Source of the DNA: Microcyclospora pomicola
Lineage: Eukaryota; Ascomycota; Dothideomycetes; Capnodiales
DNA length: 64,000 bases
Reading direction: 5' to 3'
Assembly (NCBI GenBank): GCA_002786065.1
Contig: NHNY01000006.1
Span: 248,001-312,000 of the forward strand
In this document: positions 1-9,536 of the stretch, piece by piece
How the letters are laid out: every line of letters starts with the position of its first letter
Numbering within the stretch: the stretch's first letter is position 1
Notes under the pieces: generated by a model
Seen by the model: the letters and a program-made list of their open reading frames with translations, nothing else
Told to the model about the DNA's origin: nothing
The model's database searches: none
Translations under genes and position numbers: made by a program

Positions 1-554
1 ATATTACTAGCAGTGATCTCTTCCTCACTCAAGGCGTATGCCGCGCATGAGTCGGCGCATAAAGGTCGGATGGCATCCCCAGTCAGACCGCAGGGCTGAA
101 TAGAATTTTGTACGATAGCATTGCACAGCACACTCGTGGTATATCTCGCGTAGAACGAGGTCGTATTATCCAGATTGACATTGGAGCACCCAATGAGCTG
201 CTCGTACCTGTAAACAGTGTCAGCTATACTTCCCGCTCAACCCGCCCGTCGTGTTCATCATTACCTTTGCTCTGTGAAGCCGGCGCCAATATACGTCTGC
301 AGTCCCGAGTCGAAGCTCGCTGCGTCCGTGACGGTTGACAAGAACGGAAACAGACCAGTCAGCGTGCTGTCGGTCGATATGGAAGACGCGTTGAACGAAG
401 CGCATGCCGAGGAGTCCGCCAGGGAGATGCAGCTCTGGGCCGCGGCGCCGGAGAGACCACTGGCCAGCAACGCCCGAAGTGTGAACGGAAACCCTCTTCT
501 CCGTCGCGGCCGCGTCGGTTTGCAGGGTTGTGCTGTTGACTCTGGTATCGGCAT
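1..554 (-). CDS. Secreted or membrane-anchored cysteine-rich glycoprotein, N-terminal part (cut by left edge)
   Basis: Exon 1 runs 554 to 265 and exon 2 from 207 off the left edge; the 57-bp intron (264-208) has a GTAATG donor, a CTGAC branch site and a TTTACAG acceptor, and the phase (2) fits. The start at 554 gives a basic n-region, a hydrophobic stretch and a likely signal cleavage after AAA before QSC, about residue 41. The mature part begins with a Cys-Ser/Thr-rich region and, across the splice, continues with FYARYTTSVLCNAIVQNS and PLCADSCAAYA, giving evenly spaced cysteines and N-glycosylation sites (NAS, NTT). This resembles the ectodomain of fungal surface proteins that go on to a transmembrane helix or anchor, but I cannot name the family. 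The 3' end lies outside. Longer upstream in-frame starts exist; I chose 554 because it opens the signal peptide. Confidence 0.62.
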
Positions 555-1994
555 GAGGACCGCTTCTCTCAGCGATATGATTTCGTCCGGCGGTAGGGCG
601 ACATGCTCCATCTTTTGCCCGCTGCGCTCACGCGCGACATCGTCCATCCTCCAACACGCTCGACAGCACTTCTCGGGAGATCGCAAGCTGAGGAAACGTC
701 GGTGGATCGGGGGGGAGTCGTAAGATCGGTACGCGATTTGACAGGGCTGCAGGTCCAGTGGCTGCGCGACCAGCAGAGGGTGGTGAACGCGAGTAGAAAC
801 AACCGCGTTGTCGGGAGAGAACAAAGTCCGGAGCAGTAAGGAACGGAACGGCGAAGAAAGGCGCAAGTTGGTTCGAAGGAGAGTTCAGATCAAACGAATG
901 GAATGGGCGGAAACCACGCACAAGCTGCAGCAGGTGCCTCGGGAGAAGGTGGGCGTTGTGTTGTGTCGTGCAGATACCGGACTGGCGGCGATCGGTGATA
1001 GCTCCCCCTCCTTCCGCTGTTGCACCAGGCAAGGACCACGACGAGATGGCGGACGCACACAAGGAGAGGGTGAGGCGGCGGAGGTGGTGAGGAGGAGGCG
1101 GTGTTGTTGTTGTCGGCGGTGGTGGTCAGAGTGTGAGAGGGAGGTGTAGTAGTGTAGCAGGGATCTCCTTCGCGGTGCTGCTGCTGCTGAAATTGACCCA
1201 ACACCCTGGTCTTCCTCGTCTCTGCACCTCACACACGCCATGTGCCCTGCCGCTAACCACAACCCGCCTGGCGTCGTGGGAGAGCCGTTCGCACGCGCCC
1301 GTCCCGAGATTGGCCGTTCTATCTTGGAGTCTCGCTCGGAGTTGGTGATACGTAGGCAATAAGCAGATCGCCCACATGTATGAGATATATCATGGAGCAC
1401 ACCACATGTTGATGAGAAGTGGTGTCATAGCTAGAGGACATGTCTACACTGACGAGTAATAAGGTATATCCATACCAATGGTAACAGTTCCATCTCGACC
1501 ATTGGTAGCACTCGGCTGTGTCTATCACCCGTCCGTCAGCCGTCAAGCTTGAGCGGCCCGGTCCCACAAGCCTCTTCGGGCACAAACAACAAAGACTGAA
1601 ACACTCCAGGCCAGGGATCATGGGTGTAATTACCCGTGAGGTCGGTAAACATGCGATTTTTCAGCTGTCACAATCGTGACAAGCAGGTTGTGTGGTGACA
1701 ATCTGTCATGACATGACATTACATCACTACTCCATACCAGCTCAACGGAGAACTTATAAAGCAATCAACGATGGGAGGAGTCGGGTTATGGCGGTAGTGG
1801 TATGTCGCGAACAGATGGACTCAATGCTTCAACAAGAACATGCAGTATTCGAGAATGAAAAGCACTCAACGGAGCAGTTGCGGAGCTGCATCAGATGTGA
1901 TGCATCTGGTCTCCTGCGTAGCGCATGTTGCGCTAGTATTGATGCTACGTGGTCTACTCTTCCCTGTAGAGAATGTACACACCATCACTCCTGC
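555..1994. other. Intergenic, no gene recognised
   Basis: About 1.4 kb between the left-edge surface protein and the small gene ending at 1995. It should contain the promoter of the surface-protein gene. From about 1070 to 1145 the plus strand is strongly purine- and GGN-rich (GGAGGCGG, GTTGTTGTT, GGTGGT), a simple-sequence stretch. Open frames here overlap each other on both strands and have no protein-like composition. Confidence 0.5.
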
Positions 1995-2427
1995 TTACGC
2001 ACCGTCTGCTTGGCTCGTACTCATAGCGACCATTCCGTCGTGCATAATCTTGTTCACCAGATCCCCCGCGACACCTTGGTCGTTTTCGACATCCGGTGCT
2101 ACTGCGTGCGTGGACGATGCTGCTATTGCTTCGACTGGTCGAGTTTGCGATGGACGCACGAATACAAAAGTCCAGCTCTCACATCTCCGATATCGCCGAG
2201 CCTTTTCGTGGCACATCACAACTGATAGCTGTGATAAACTACCGCCTTCGAAGCCAGATATGGGCGATGCTTTTTGACACTGACTGAGTCTGGAAGATCC
2301 CCATCCACTAGCCGAGTTGGACTTTGTAGCATTGACACGACCTCATCCGGTCGGACTCGTGCATCATATGCTCGTACAAGTTGGAATCGGTGTCGAAGTG
2401 ATTCGGGCTATCACGTCCTTTGAACAT
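1995..2427 (-). CDS. Small spliced hypothetical protein (127 aa)
   Basis: I do not recognise this protein. A model with one intron is coherent: exon 1 2427-2339 starting MFKGRDSPNHFDTDS, intron 2338-2290 (GTGTCA donor, TTCCAG acceptor, 49 bp), exon 2 2289-1995 ending SQADGA-stop; phase 2 is kept and the total is divisible by three. Exon 2 carries RRYRRCESWTFVFVRPSQ and an alanine/valine-rich acidic tail, with amino-acid composition unlike the shadow frames. No signal peptide or membrane segment. It lies 138 bp downstream of the next minus-strand coding block and could instead be the 3' end of that gene. The donor is weak, so the boundary is tentative. Confidence 0.38.
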
Positions 2428-2564
2428 TTCGAAACTGGTTCATTCGAACAACTTCACGTCTTTGTGTCTCTCGTGTTGGCCGTCGATGACTCTGCAATGG
2501 TATTCATGCCTTCCGAGACAAAATCGCTTGCTTACTGTTACCAGTAGAGACATAACTATCCCTT

Positions 2565-3413
2565 TTAGTCGGGTCGAAATGTATGCTCGTAGATTCTGTC
2601 CATCTCAAGATCCAGACGAGGCGCTACATGAGCCGGATGTTCACTTGCTGCTCTGGTGTGAAGTAGCGTATCCACCGGCATGGCGAGCGGGGCTATGTCC
2701 ACGTCTGGGACTACGGTCTTGTTTGTGGCGATAGCTTTGGTCGGACAGCGTACCAGAGACGAAGTGGAGGTTTCGTCTAGATCACAGTAATAGGTTTTAT
2801 CGTGCACCAGACCACTGGTATCCGGCGGCATCTCGCTCACGGTCACGACAAACATGCCGTCGTCCGTGGACGGCCCTGTAGGCGTCAACACCTCATCATC
2901 AGAATCGCTGCTGCAATCGCTTTCGCTTGCCGAATCTGACACATCGTCCAGCTCGTCTTCATCGCTACTTTCCTCGTCATCTGCCCTGACCCATTGGGCA
3001 GCTGTCCCACCAGATTCATGTGATCCATGGTCGCATCGTGGACAATCGTTGAACTGTCGCTTGAGAACGTCCATCCGTTCCACCAAGTCTGGAAATTGTG
3101 AGTACATGATTCAACCTCAAGCTACAGCATGCTCGTACATACCGTCAAGCATATTAGCAGTCACAACCATGCGATGAAGACAGTGCTCTGACCGATCCAC
3201 CTCCTTCTGTAGCCTTGCCCGTGCTTTGGCGGCAATCTTCCAGATATTGTCCAACTTCGATACGATCTCTGGGCGCCGCATGTTTGCCTGAGAGTGGCAA
3301 TGCTGTCGAAACATAGATCTGCTTGGACTGGTGAAATTTCCTCGCCAAGGACGTCCTCCAATCCCACTAAGCTCAGGAATCGAGCCTGTGTCGCAATAAT
3401 ATGTTCTTCAGCG
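2565..3413 (-). CDS. Hypothetical protein with acidic Ser/Asp/Glu tract, 3' exons of a multi-exon gene
   Basis: Three exons fit one frame-consistent chain: 3413-3368, 3287-3143 and 3088-2565. The last intron (3142-3089, GTATGT donor, TTTCCAG acceptor, 54 bp) is convincing; the one before (3367-3288) has a weaker GTGGGA donor. The product reads AEEHIIATQARFLSL, then ANMRRPEIVSKLDNIWK followed by a charged helical region, then a CPRCDHGSHE motif and a very acidic segment (DDEESSDEDELDD) before a polar C-terminus. No known domain recognised; a helical, probably nuclear or cytosolic protein. Coding-like segments continue upstream to about 4208, for instance YHNTIIRLSRQLRH near 3685-3645 and VEFLQAVRPF near 3550-3518, so the 5' end is missing from this call. 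Confidence 0.45.
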
Positions 3414-4208
3414 CTAATTTCCCATAATATGCGACAGGTTCAATGCTCGTAGAGTGGAAAAGTGAAGAAACGTGATGTTTGCGAAATCCAGTTTCTACTT
3501 CGACGATTCCTGTCACTCGAAAGGTCGTACAGCTTGGAGAAACTCTACACTGCCATGATCCATCCATGTCGGAAGTCATCGGGTCCTCGTGGATGCGAGC
3601 GGCACGAACGCCCCCACGAAAATGCTGAATACGAGTCCGCACTTATGACGAAGTTGACGAGACAGGCGGATGATCGTATTGTGATACAGCGAACACCATC
3701 GTCCTGATCGCTCAGTATTGCATCTGCCATAGACGACGGGGTGTTTCCCATCAACACATGTAAGCAGTCAGACTCGACGAAAACCACAAAAGCCTCGCGA
3801 GATTTGAGGTGATTGAGGCATGAGAGTTTCTTAGAGCAGCGGAAAGGTGATGACCAAGCACATGCTCGCGACCGCCAGGTACTCGGCACGTGTAGACAGT
3901 GTTGCAATGTCCCGGCCCATACGAATGAATGCAACTACATGTCCCAGGTTGGACGCAAGGGGTGCGCGGAAGTCTGGATTTCGATTTGTAGGCCTCGGCA
4001 AGAGAGCTGTGCAAGGCGACTAGCGTTGGCCACTACACAAACTTGAAGCAGACGGGAGTCTAATTCGTGAAGATTGAAAGTAATTTTCTTGTGCTACATT
4101 TACATGGCGTATAGCATTGTTCGCACAGAAGACGCTGGTCTCGTCCAACAAGAAGTGCATTTGCTGCTCATTCGCTCCGGGCTCGCTATGTAGTTGGAAC
4201 CTGGTCAC
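3414..4208 (-). other. Probable 5' exons of the gene at 2565-3413, structure unresolved
   Basis: Several minus-strand segments look coding but lie in different frames: one starts MTRFQLHSEPGANEQQMHF at 4208 and ends at a GTAAAT donor near 4106; another reads SREAFVVFVESDCLHVLM about 3800-3745; another LYHNTIIRLSRQLRH about 3690-3645, which can splice (GTGCGG to GGCAG) to VEFLQAVRPF and on (GTGACA to AATTAG) to the exon at 3413. Either this is one gene with short exons or a decayed gene. I give no protein because the joins are not unique. Confidence 0.3.
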
Positions 4209-4308
4209 ATAGATGCAGCCGTCGCAATTGGTTGTGTATTGCGCGAAATCTATGGTGAGTATAACTACATTCCAGATCGTCTAGGCGTGATGTGCAAGGT
4301 AATGATCA

Positions 4309-6360
4309 TCAAATGCTCAATCCTGCACTAAGCACATTGCTGGAGAACCGCGGATCGTACTCGCTAAATGCGACCTGGGCGTTTTGAAATGGTAGTGGTT
4401 CGTAATCCGCCACATCCAGGTTCCATTCAGCATCGATAGGCGTCTCGTGTAGCTCTATATGTGGTATCGTGTCGGCAGTTTCATTCTCGCGGTGAGGTTT
4501 ATCCACATCCTCAACGTAAACAGTGCTTGGCACATCATTCGAGCTCAATCGATAAAAGTGTTGCTGTTCGCCACTTTCTCGATCCTGGAGATCTCGGACT
4601 ACCTGGTCTCGAACCTCGAGTCGCCATGCATGAAGTTCTGACAACTGCGGTTTTTCGAAGTCGGTTTCACCCTGAGCTGGTGCCATTTTCGGCCGATTCG
4701 ACATCCGAAGATACGGATCTTTCACGACGTGGAATTCTGGTGGTTCTTTCATCTTTTGCTGATAGGCTCGTTGCTGTGCTCCCAGCAGATTCATCAAATC
4801 GTTCTCGCTTTCACGATGTTCCGTGATCGCCGCCTGCCATATCTCATCGAATTTTGCTCTTTGAGTGCACTGAGAGCAAAGTCGTAGCATCGCAGCGTAG
4901 GTGTGCAGTTCTATCCGTGCTCGATGGCCTCTTCGACGTCGACTGCGAGTTTCATCGCGCACTCTTAGGGCTTGGATTCCACGCCAAACGGCCAGTCCAG
5001 AAGTCCAATCCCGGTTGTCTGCACAATCTCGCAGAAGTGGTGTCATACCACTCATGCACAAACCCCAGCCTTCCCCACCCATGCCCTCACAAATTTTTAG
5101 AGCAGTGTCAAAGCCGGCAAATTTCAACGTGCCTTCAATGATGGCAGCAAAAACCTGAGGGGTCGGATAAGGCAATTGCATGATTTTGGCCGGCTTCTCC
5201 TCTTGCGGGATCAGCCTGCTTCGTCCTGCTTCTGTAATATTGATGTCAGGACGTGCTAGAGTGATCCCACCATTTCTCCCACGCATCTTAGCTATCCAGT
5301 CCGAGAAGTTGTAAGCATTGTTCGTCGCAGCGTAGTGCCTGAGTATGCAAGCATGAGTGACTTCGTTCGGTCTGACCACTACATCTCGTAAGGATGCAAC
5401 CACAGCTCCCACAATATCTCTCTGTCCAGCGTCTTCGAATCCGAGGAGTAATGTATTGTATGTTGCAAGGTTTGGTGGGGCTTGTGTACTATGCAGGTTG
5501 AATGCAACCTTTGCTAGCAGGGATGAAGTGTCAATACGCTTACTCCGGTGCGCACCAAATAGTGCTTGAAGGGCGTCATTCAGCTCTTGGGCTTGGTCGA
5601 GATAGAGTCCAAATTCATCCTGCTTGTAGCGACAAAGAGCCACATCATTCTCGTGGCGAGAGTAGCCGACGAGCGTTTCAATCTGCCTCAGGTAATCAAG
5701 ATGGGCCAGCTTTGTCTGTATCGCCTCGTCCGCGGCTCTTCGCGAGGTTGGCAATAGCTGGCGGTACGAAGACGGCAATGCCGAGAACCCATCACTGCAT
5801 TCACTCATCTTTCCCACCTCTTTCCAAAGTACCAGCTGGAGTATATCCATAGACAACTGTGTCCTTTCCAGCTTCTTCGGCACCCACCTAGCACCTTCTG
5901 CGCGTTTCTTAAAATTGTCGGTAGCATAGATGGACTCTGGAGGCACATTCCGCAGCACGAGCGGGGTTGTGGTGTTGACAGGCCACAATGGTGACATTGC
6001 CATGGGCTCTACATCTCGAAAAAGGTCTTCAGATCTGGTGGCTGTGGCGGGCGATGCTGAGGCTTGCGATGTAGATTGCTCATCGTCAACTGTGCTTGGC
6101 TGCTTTGCAGACTGGCCAAGCTCTTCTTTCACACCAGCAATAGCTTTGTCCCACTGCTCCCTACGTTCTTTCTTGACACTCGCATCGTATGTTGCGGCTG
6201 CTGCAAATACACCAGAATACCAGAGGGTCGAGGAGGTCGGATATCGTGGTCGCCGTGCTGCTGTTGTAGCTCGGCGCGAGACAGCTTGGACAGACTGAAC
6301 GCACTGCGGACAGCCGCAGATACCGCTGTTCAGCGCAATTCGATTCCATAATGTCTGCAT
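4309..6360 (-). CDS. Mitochondrial pentatricopeptide-repeat-like protein
   Basis: Single-exon gene, 683 aa from the ATG at 6360 (the frame is open to 6387 but only with a GTG). The N-terminus is Arg/Ala/Ser-rich with almost no acidic residues (RRATTAARRPRYPTSS), as in a mitochondrial presequence, and is preceded by CGCPQC. The middle (about residues 295-370) has helical-hairpin PPR features such as NLATYNTLLLGF and RPNEVTHACILRHYAATNN, and a second set near ELHTYAAMLRLCSQC. Fungal PPR proteins of this length act in mitochondrial mRNA stability or translation, so an organellar RNA-binding role is inferred. The repeats are degenerate, hence the family call is moderate. Head-to-head with the kinase gene starting at 7126. 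Confidence 0.72.
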   Translation of the reverse strand: MQTLWNRIALNSGICGCPQCVQSVQAVSRRATTAARRPRYPTSSTLWYSGVFAAAATYDASVKKERREQWDKAIAGVKEELGQSAKQPSTVDDEQSTSQASASPATATRSEDLFRDVEPMAMSPLWPVNTTTPLVLRNVPPESIYATDNFKKRAEGARWVPKKLERTQLSMDILQLVLWKEVGKMSECSDGFSALPSSYRQLLPTSRRAADEAIQTKLAHLDYLRQIETLVGYSRHENDVALCRYKQDEFGLYLDQAQELNDALQALFGAHRSKRIDTSSLLAKVAFNLHSTQAPPNLATYNTLLLGFEDAGQRDIVGAVVASLRDVVVRPNEVTHACILRHYAATNNAYNFSDWIAKMRGRNGGITLARPDINITEAGRSRLIPQEEKPAKIMQLPYPTPQVFAAIIEGTLKFAGFDTALKICEGMGGEGWGLCMSGMTPLLRDCADNRDWTSGLAVWRGIQALRVRDETRSRRRRGHRARIELHTYAAMLRLCSQCTQRAKFDEIWQAAITEHRESENDLMNLLGAQQRAYQQKMKEPPEFHVVKDPYLRMSNRPKMAPAQGETDFEKPQLSELHAWRLEVRDQVVRDLQDRESGEQQHFYRLSSNDVPSTVYVEDVDKPHRENETADTIPHIELHETPIDAEWNLDVADYEPLPFQNAQVAFSEYDPRFSSNVLSAGLSI

Positions 6361-7125
6361 ATCTCCAACCACCGCTCGCGTCGTCACCGACTGGTCGATT
6401 CGAGTGACATGTCGTGCTTTAGTGCTGAGGAGGTTTGAGCGGCATTAACATTGGATTGGTTTATAGTCCTCAGTGTAAGGCTGCCGGACATGCTCCGGGC
6501 TAGTCCGCATCAAGAAGGATGGCATCGATTTGCCTCAGGTTCCAAAATGCGAATGACTCGAAGTGAGAAAGAACATAAAGGCCAGATCACAATGTTTTGT
6601 TTGTCACCACTATTGCATTGCAGCATAGGTGATTCTACAGTATATATTCACGGATACTGGCTTTGGCAGTGCCAGTTGTAACGAGTTCAGACTTCGATGC
6701 AATTCTGCTTCATCTGTGACTTCCTCAAGCGCCTTGTTACTTATCAGTTTGCTACCTTACCTAGGTAGCCTATCAGTTCGTTCTCATATATATCATTCAG
6801 GTCTTACAGAGACACCTTGATATATGTAACCTGAGGCTTTGAGTGTGTCAGATCTCTTTCATACTGGAACGACCGGTCCCTCGAAAGTACACTTCACCCT
6901 GCAGTATGGTACCTTACTAAGAAGCTGTGTGCCAGGACAGCAGTGTTGACAAGATTCCATCGAGACATTGATTGTGGGTGGTCCGGAAACGGTTCATGGT
7001 CCGCCTTCACAATCATCGTTCTCGCCAGGACTTCTTTCATCTGGGGGCCACGATCGATCACACGTAAAGTGAACCTAGCCGGGAAGACATAACTTGGAAG
7101 ACATGATCGCCTATCTGGTCACGCA
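6361..7125. promoter_or_regulatory. Divergent intergenic region between PPR-like gene and eIF2alpha kinase
   Basis: 765 bp holding the promoters of two divergently transcribed genes. It contains a perfect TACCTAGGTA palindrome at 6758-6767 inside a larger inverted arrangement (CTACCTTACCTAGGTAGC). No additional gene is visible. Confidence 0.45.
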
Positions 7126-9256
7126 ATGTCCAAGTTCTTTCGTTCTCCTTCCTCAGACTCCAGCGGTAGCTGCAGCTCTTCAGACGAGCTGCCAGAGGAT
7201 AACACTCCACCGCCCAAGGTAGAGAGCGAGAAGCAAGCTTTGACAATCGCGCCGGCATCGATCTTGCCTACCACAGATACTGGTACCGAGCATACACATC
7301 TCCTCCTGCATGCGCTGATCGAGGAGAAATGTATGCTCGAGGCCCGTAAGGAGAATCCCAATCAGTCAGTGGTGGAGGTTGAGGCAGTGGCCAAGGCAAA
7401 GTATCACCATCTTTCCCAGCAACTCGTGGCCTTGGGCCTGATCAAAGACGGACTTGATCATGACCGGCATGAACCGACGAGAGAGACATATCGCTCGGGC
7501 TTGGATATGCTCATGCGTAGCAATGCCCCTTCAAGTGCTGCTGGGTCACTGCCTCCAAGTGGTCCTCCCCGGAGACGTCTTCTGCAAGATGCCAGCGACC
7601 CGGGAAGTGCACTAACAGGCATGTTGTCACAATTACGGATTGAAAACGAATCCTGGCCGTCAACTGCGCTTTTAAGGAGCGACGCTAATGCCATGTCTAT
7701 CGATCCACTCTTTCGTCCGGCGCCTCCGAGAGTGCATGACGTTTTTGAGCGAAGTCGCTACTTCAGCGATTTTCAGGAGGTCAAGCTACTTGGGAAAGGT
7801 GGCTATGGTGCTGTGTTCCATGTCAAGAACAGGATCGACGATGGTATGTTAGTGGGACCGTACTTCTGTATTTGACACATCGCTGATTATGTCGTACATT
7901 TAGGCCATTATGCGATCAAAAAGATACCCTTCAGTCACTCTTACATGGAGAAGATCCGCGTGAGGGGACCGCAAGAGCTCGATCATCTGCTACGTGAGGT
8001 TCGCACGCTTGCTAGACTGGATCATCCCAACATTGTCCGCTACTATGCAGGTTGGATAGAAGAAGCTCAGTTCACTGGACTGCGCAAAAGCTCGATGGAG
8101 GTGCTTTCTCCCAGCGATGTCGAAGGGGCAAAGGAGCTCTCCTCTCTCGCATCCACTGCCAGCTCCTTTGCCGAGCAAAGAGCTGCGTCTCTTCGCCGCG
8201 TGGTCACACAAAGCGACTCGGTTGAAGACCATGTGGTATTCGGAAACAGCACTTCCTGGAGTCGTTCCCGATCCGTGGCTTCTCGCATTGGGAAGGCTTC
8301 TACGCTGTCGGGAACAAGTGATTCACAGGCTGTGGACCTGTCATCAGACGCGGTACAGCTACAGGAGAGCTTGTCAGTCCTGGTGAGACACCAGGCGCAG
8401 GATAACCACGGGTGGTCATCGACCGCTTCTATGACCAACCCCATGGAGAACGCTCACCTCTTCGACACGTCTGGGCCTGTCCTTACGCTATGCGTGCAAA
8501 TGTCACTGCATCCCTTCACACTTGCAGACTTTCTATCCACCGAAGCCGAACCACAAGCTACGCACTGTTATCACCTACAAGCCTCGATTGAAATCCTGCT
8601 TGCCATCCTCGACGGTTGCGAATATCTGCATCGGAGCAATATCGTCCACCGCGACCTGAAGCCTGCCAACGTCTTGATGGGCGAAAAGCGTCACGATCAT
8701 AGCACAGCAACCGGGTTCCAAAGCCAGACGTCTTGCAAAGCATGTCGAGATGCAGGCAAGGTCAGCGCTGCTCCGCTGGAGATCCGCATCGGCGACTTCG
8801 GTCTAGTGACCACGCTCGCGCAACCCGACCTTGACGACACAGGCAGCAATCGTGCGGTCGGGACCGAGATCTACCGTCCTGCACACGCTTCCGGTAATGC
8901 GAGCGCCGCTCTCGATGTCTTCGCCCTGGGCATCATCGCCTTTGAGATCTTGTGGACCAAGGAGTTCAGCACGCGTGAGTCCCTTTCGATCCAACACTAA
9001 GCTGTTCCTCTCTCACAATAGAGTTCTTTCTCCTTCGGTATCGAGACTAACACACCACTGCACAGGCTCCGAGCGTTACGACACGATCAATGCATTGAAA
9101 ACCGGCATCTTCCCGCATGATTTCTCTCCCCGCATCGGCGACAATTCCGGCTGCATGGAGAGCTGTATCCGCTCGATGCTCTCTCTAAGAGAAGAGATCA
9201 CGCTCGCGAGCCTAAGACATCGCTTGCTGGGGCTGCGGGCTGATGTATTGGCATAA
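7126..9256 (+). CDS. HRI/PEK-type eIF2alpha protein kinase
   Basis: Three exons, 7126-7843, 7904-8974 and 9066-9256, joined by introns of 60 and 91 bp (GTATGT..TTTAG; GTGAGT..CACAG), give 659 aa. The N-terminal 210 residues are Ser-rich and conserve an RNA-free helical region. The kinase domain starts at about 218 with the glycine loop LLGKGGYGAVFHV, then YAIKKIPF (Lys about 247), HPNIVRYYAGWIEE, a long Ser-rich kinase insert (about 290-430), the catalytic loop VHRDLKPANVLM (about 488) and IGDFGLV (about 537). The YAIKKI and IVRYYAGW signatures and the large insert are typical of eIF2alpha kinases; there is no GCN2-type RWD or HisRS domain, so it is the HRI/IfkB-like second kinase of filamentous fungi. 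It would phosphorylate eIF2alpha under stress. Oddity: the activation segment reads VGTEIYRPAHASG, without the usual APE glutamate. Confidence 0.85.
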
Positions 9257-9536
9257 GACTCAAGCTAGGGTAGCCCGTAGTCGTCAGATAGGCAAGAAGG
9301 ACTCTTGGCGCGCGATGTTGCGAATATGATGTATGACTGTACGGCGCTGAAACGGTGACGAGTTGGTTGATGAAGAGGTATTCATGGGTATATTGCTGAA
9401 GCGCAGGGGAAACATGTACATAAGTACATAAATGAAGATACCAACGAAATGCCACGAGTCCAGGCCAGCTGACATGAGGCTTTCGCATCCAAATCAGAAC
9501 TCGTCAAGACTACCCAGTCGTTCTCGAAAAGTCTTA

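Noticed and set aside
261-866. A 201-residue start at 866 for the left-edge surface protein
   Set aside because: The 100 residues before 554 are Arg/Pro-rich without order and would bury the signal peptide; a start at 554 is more natural.
1840-2277. 145-codon plus-strand frame with hydrophobic stretches
   Set aside because: Overlaps the minus-strand small gene, which has better composition and a splice model; hydrophobic runs come from the antisense.
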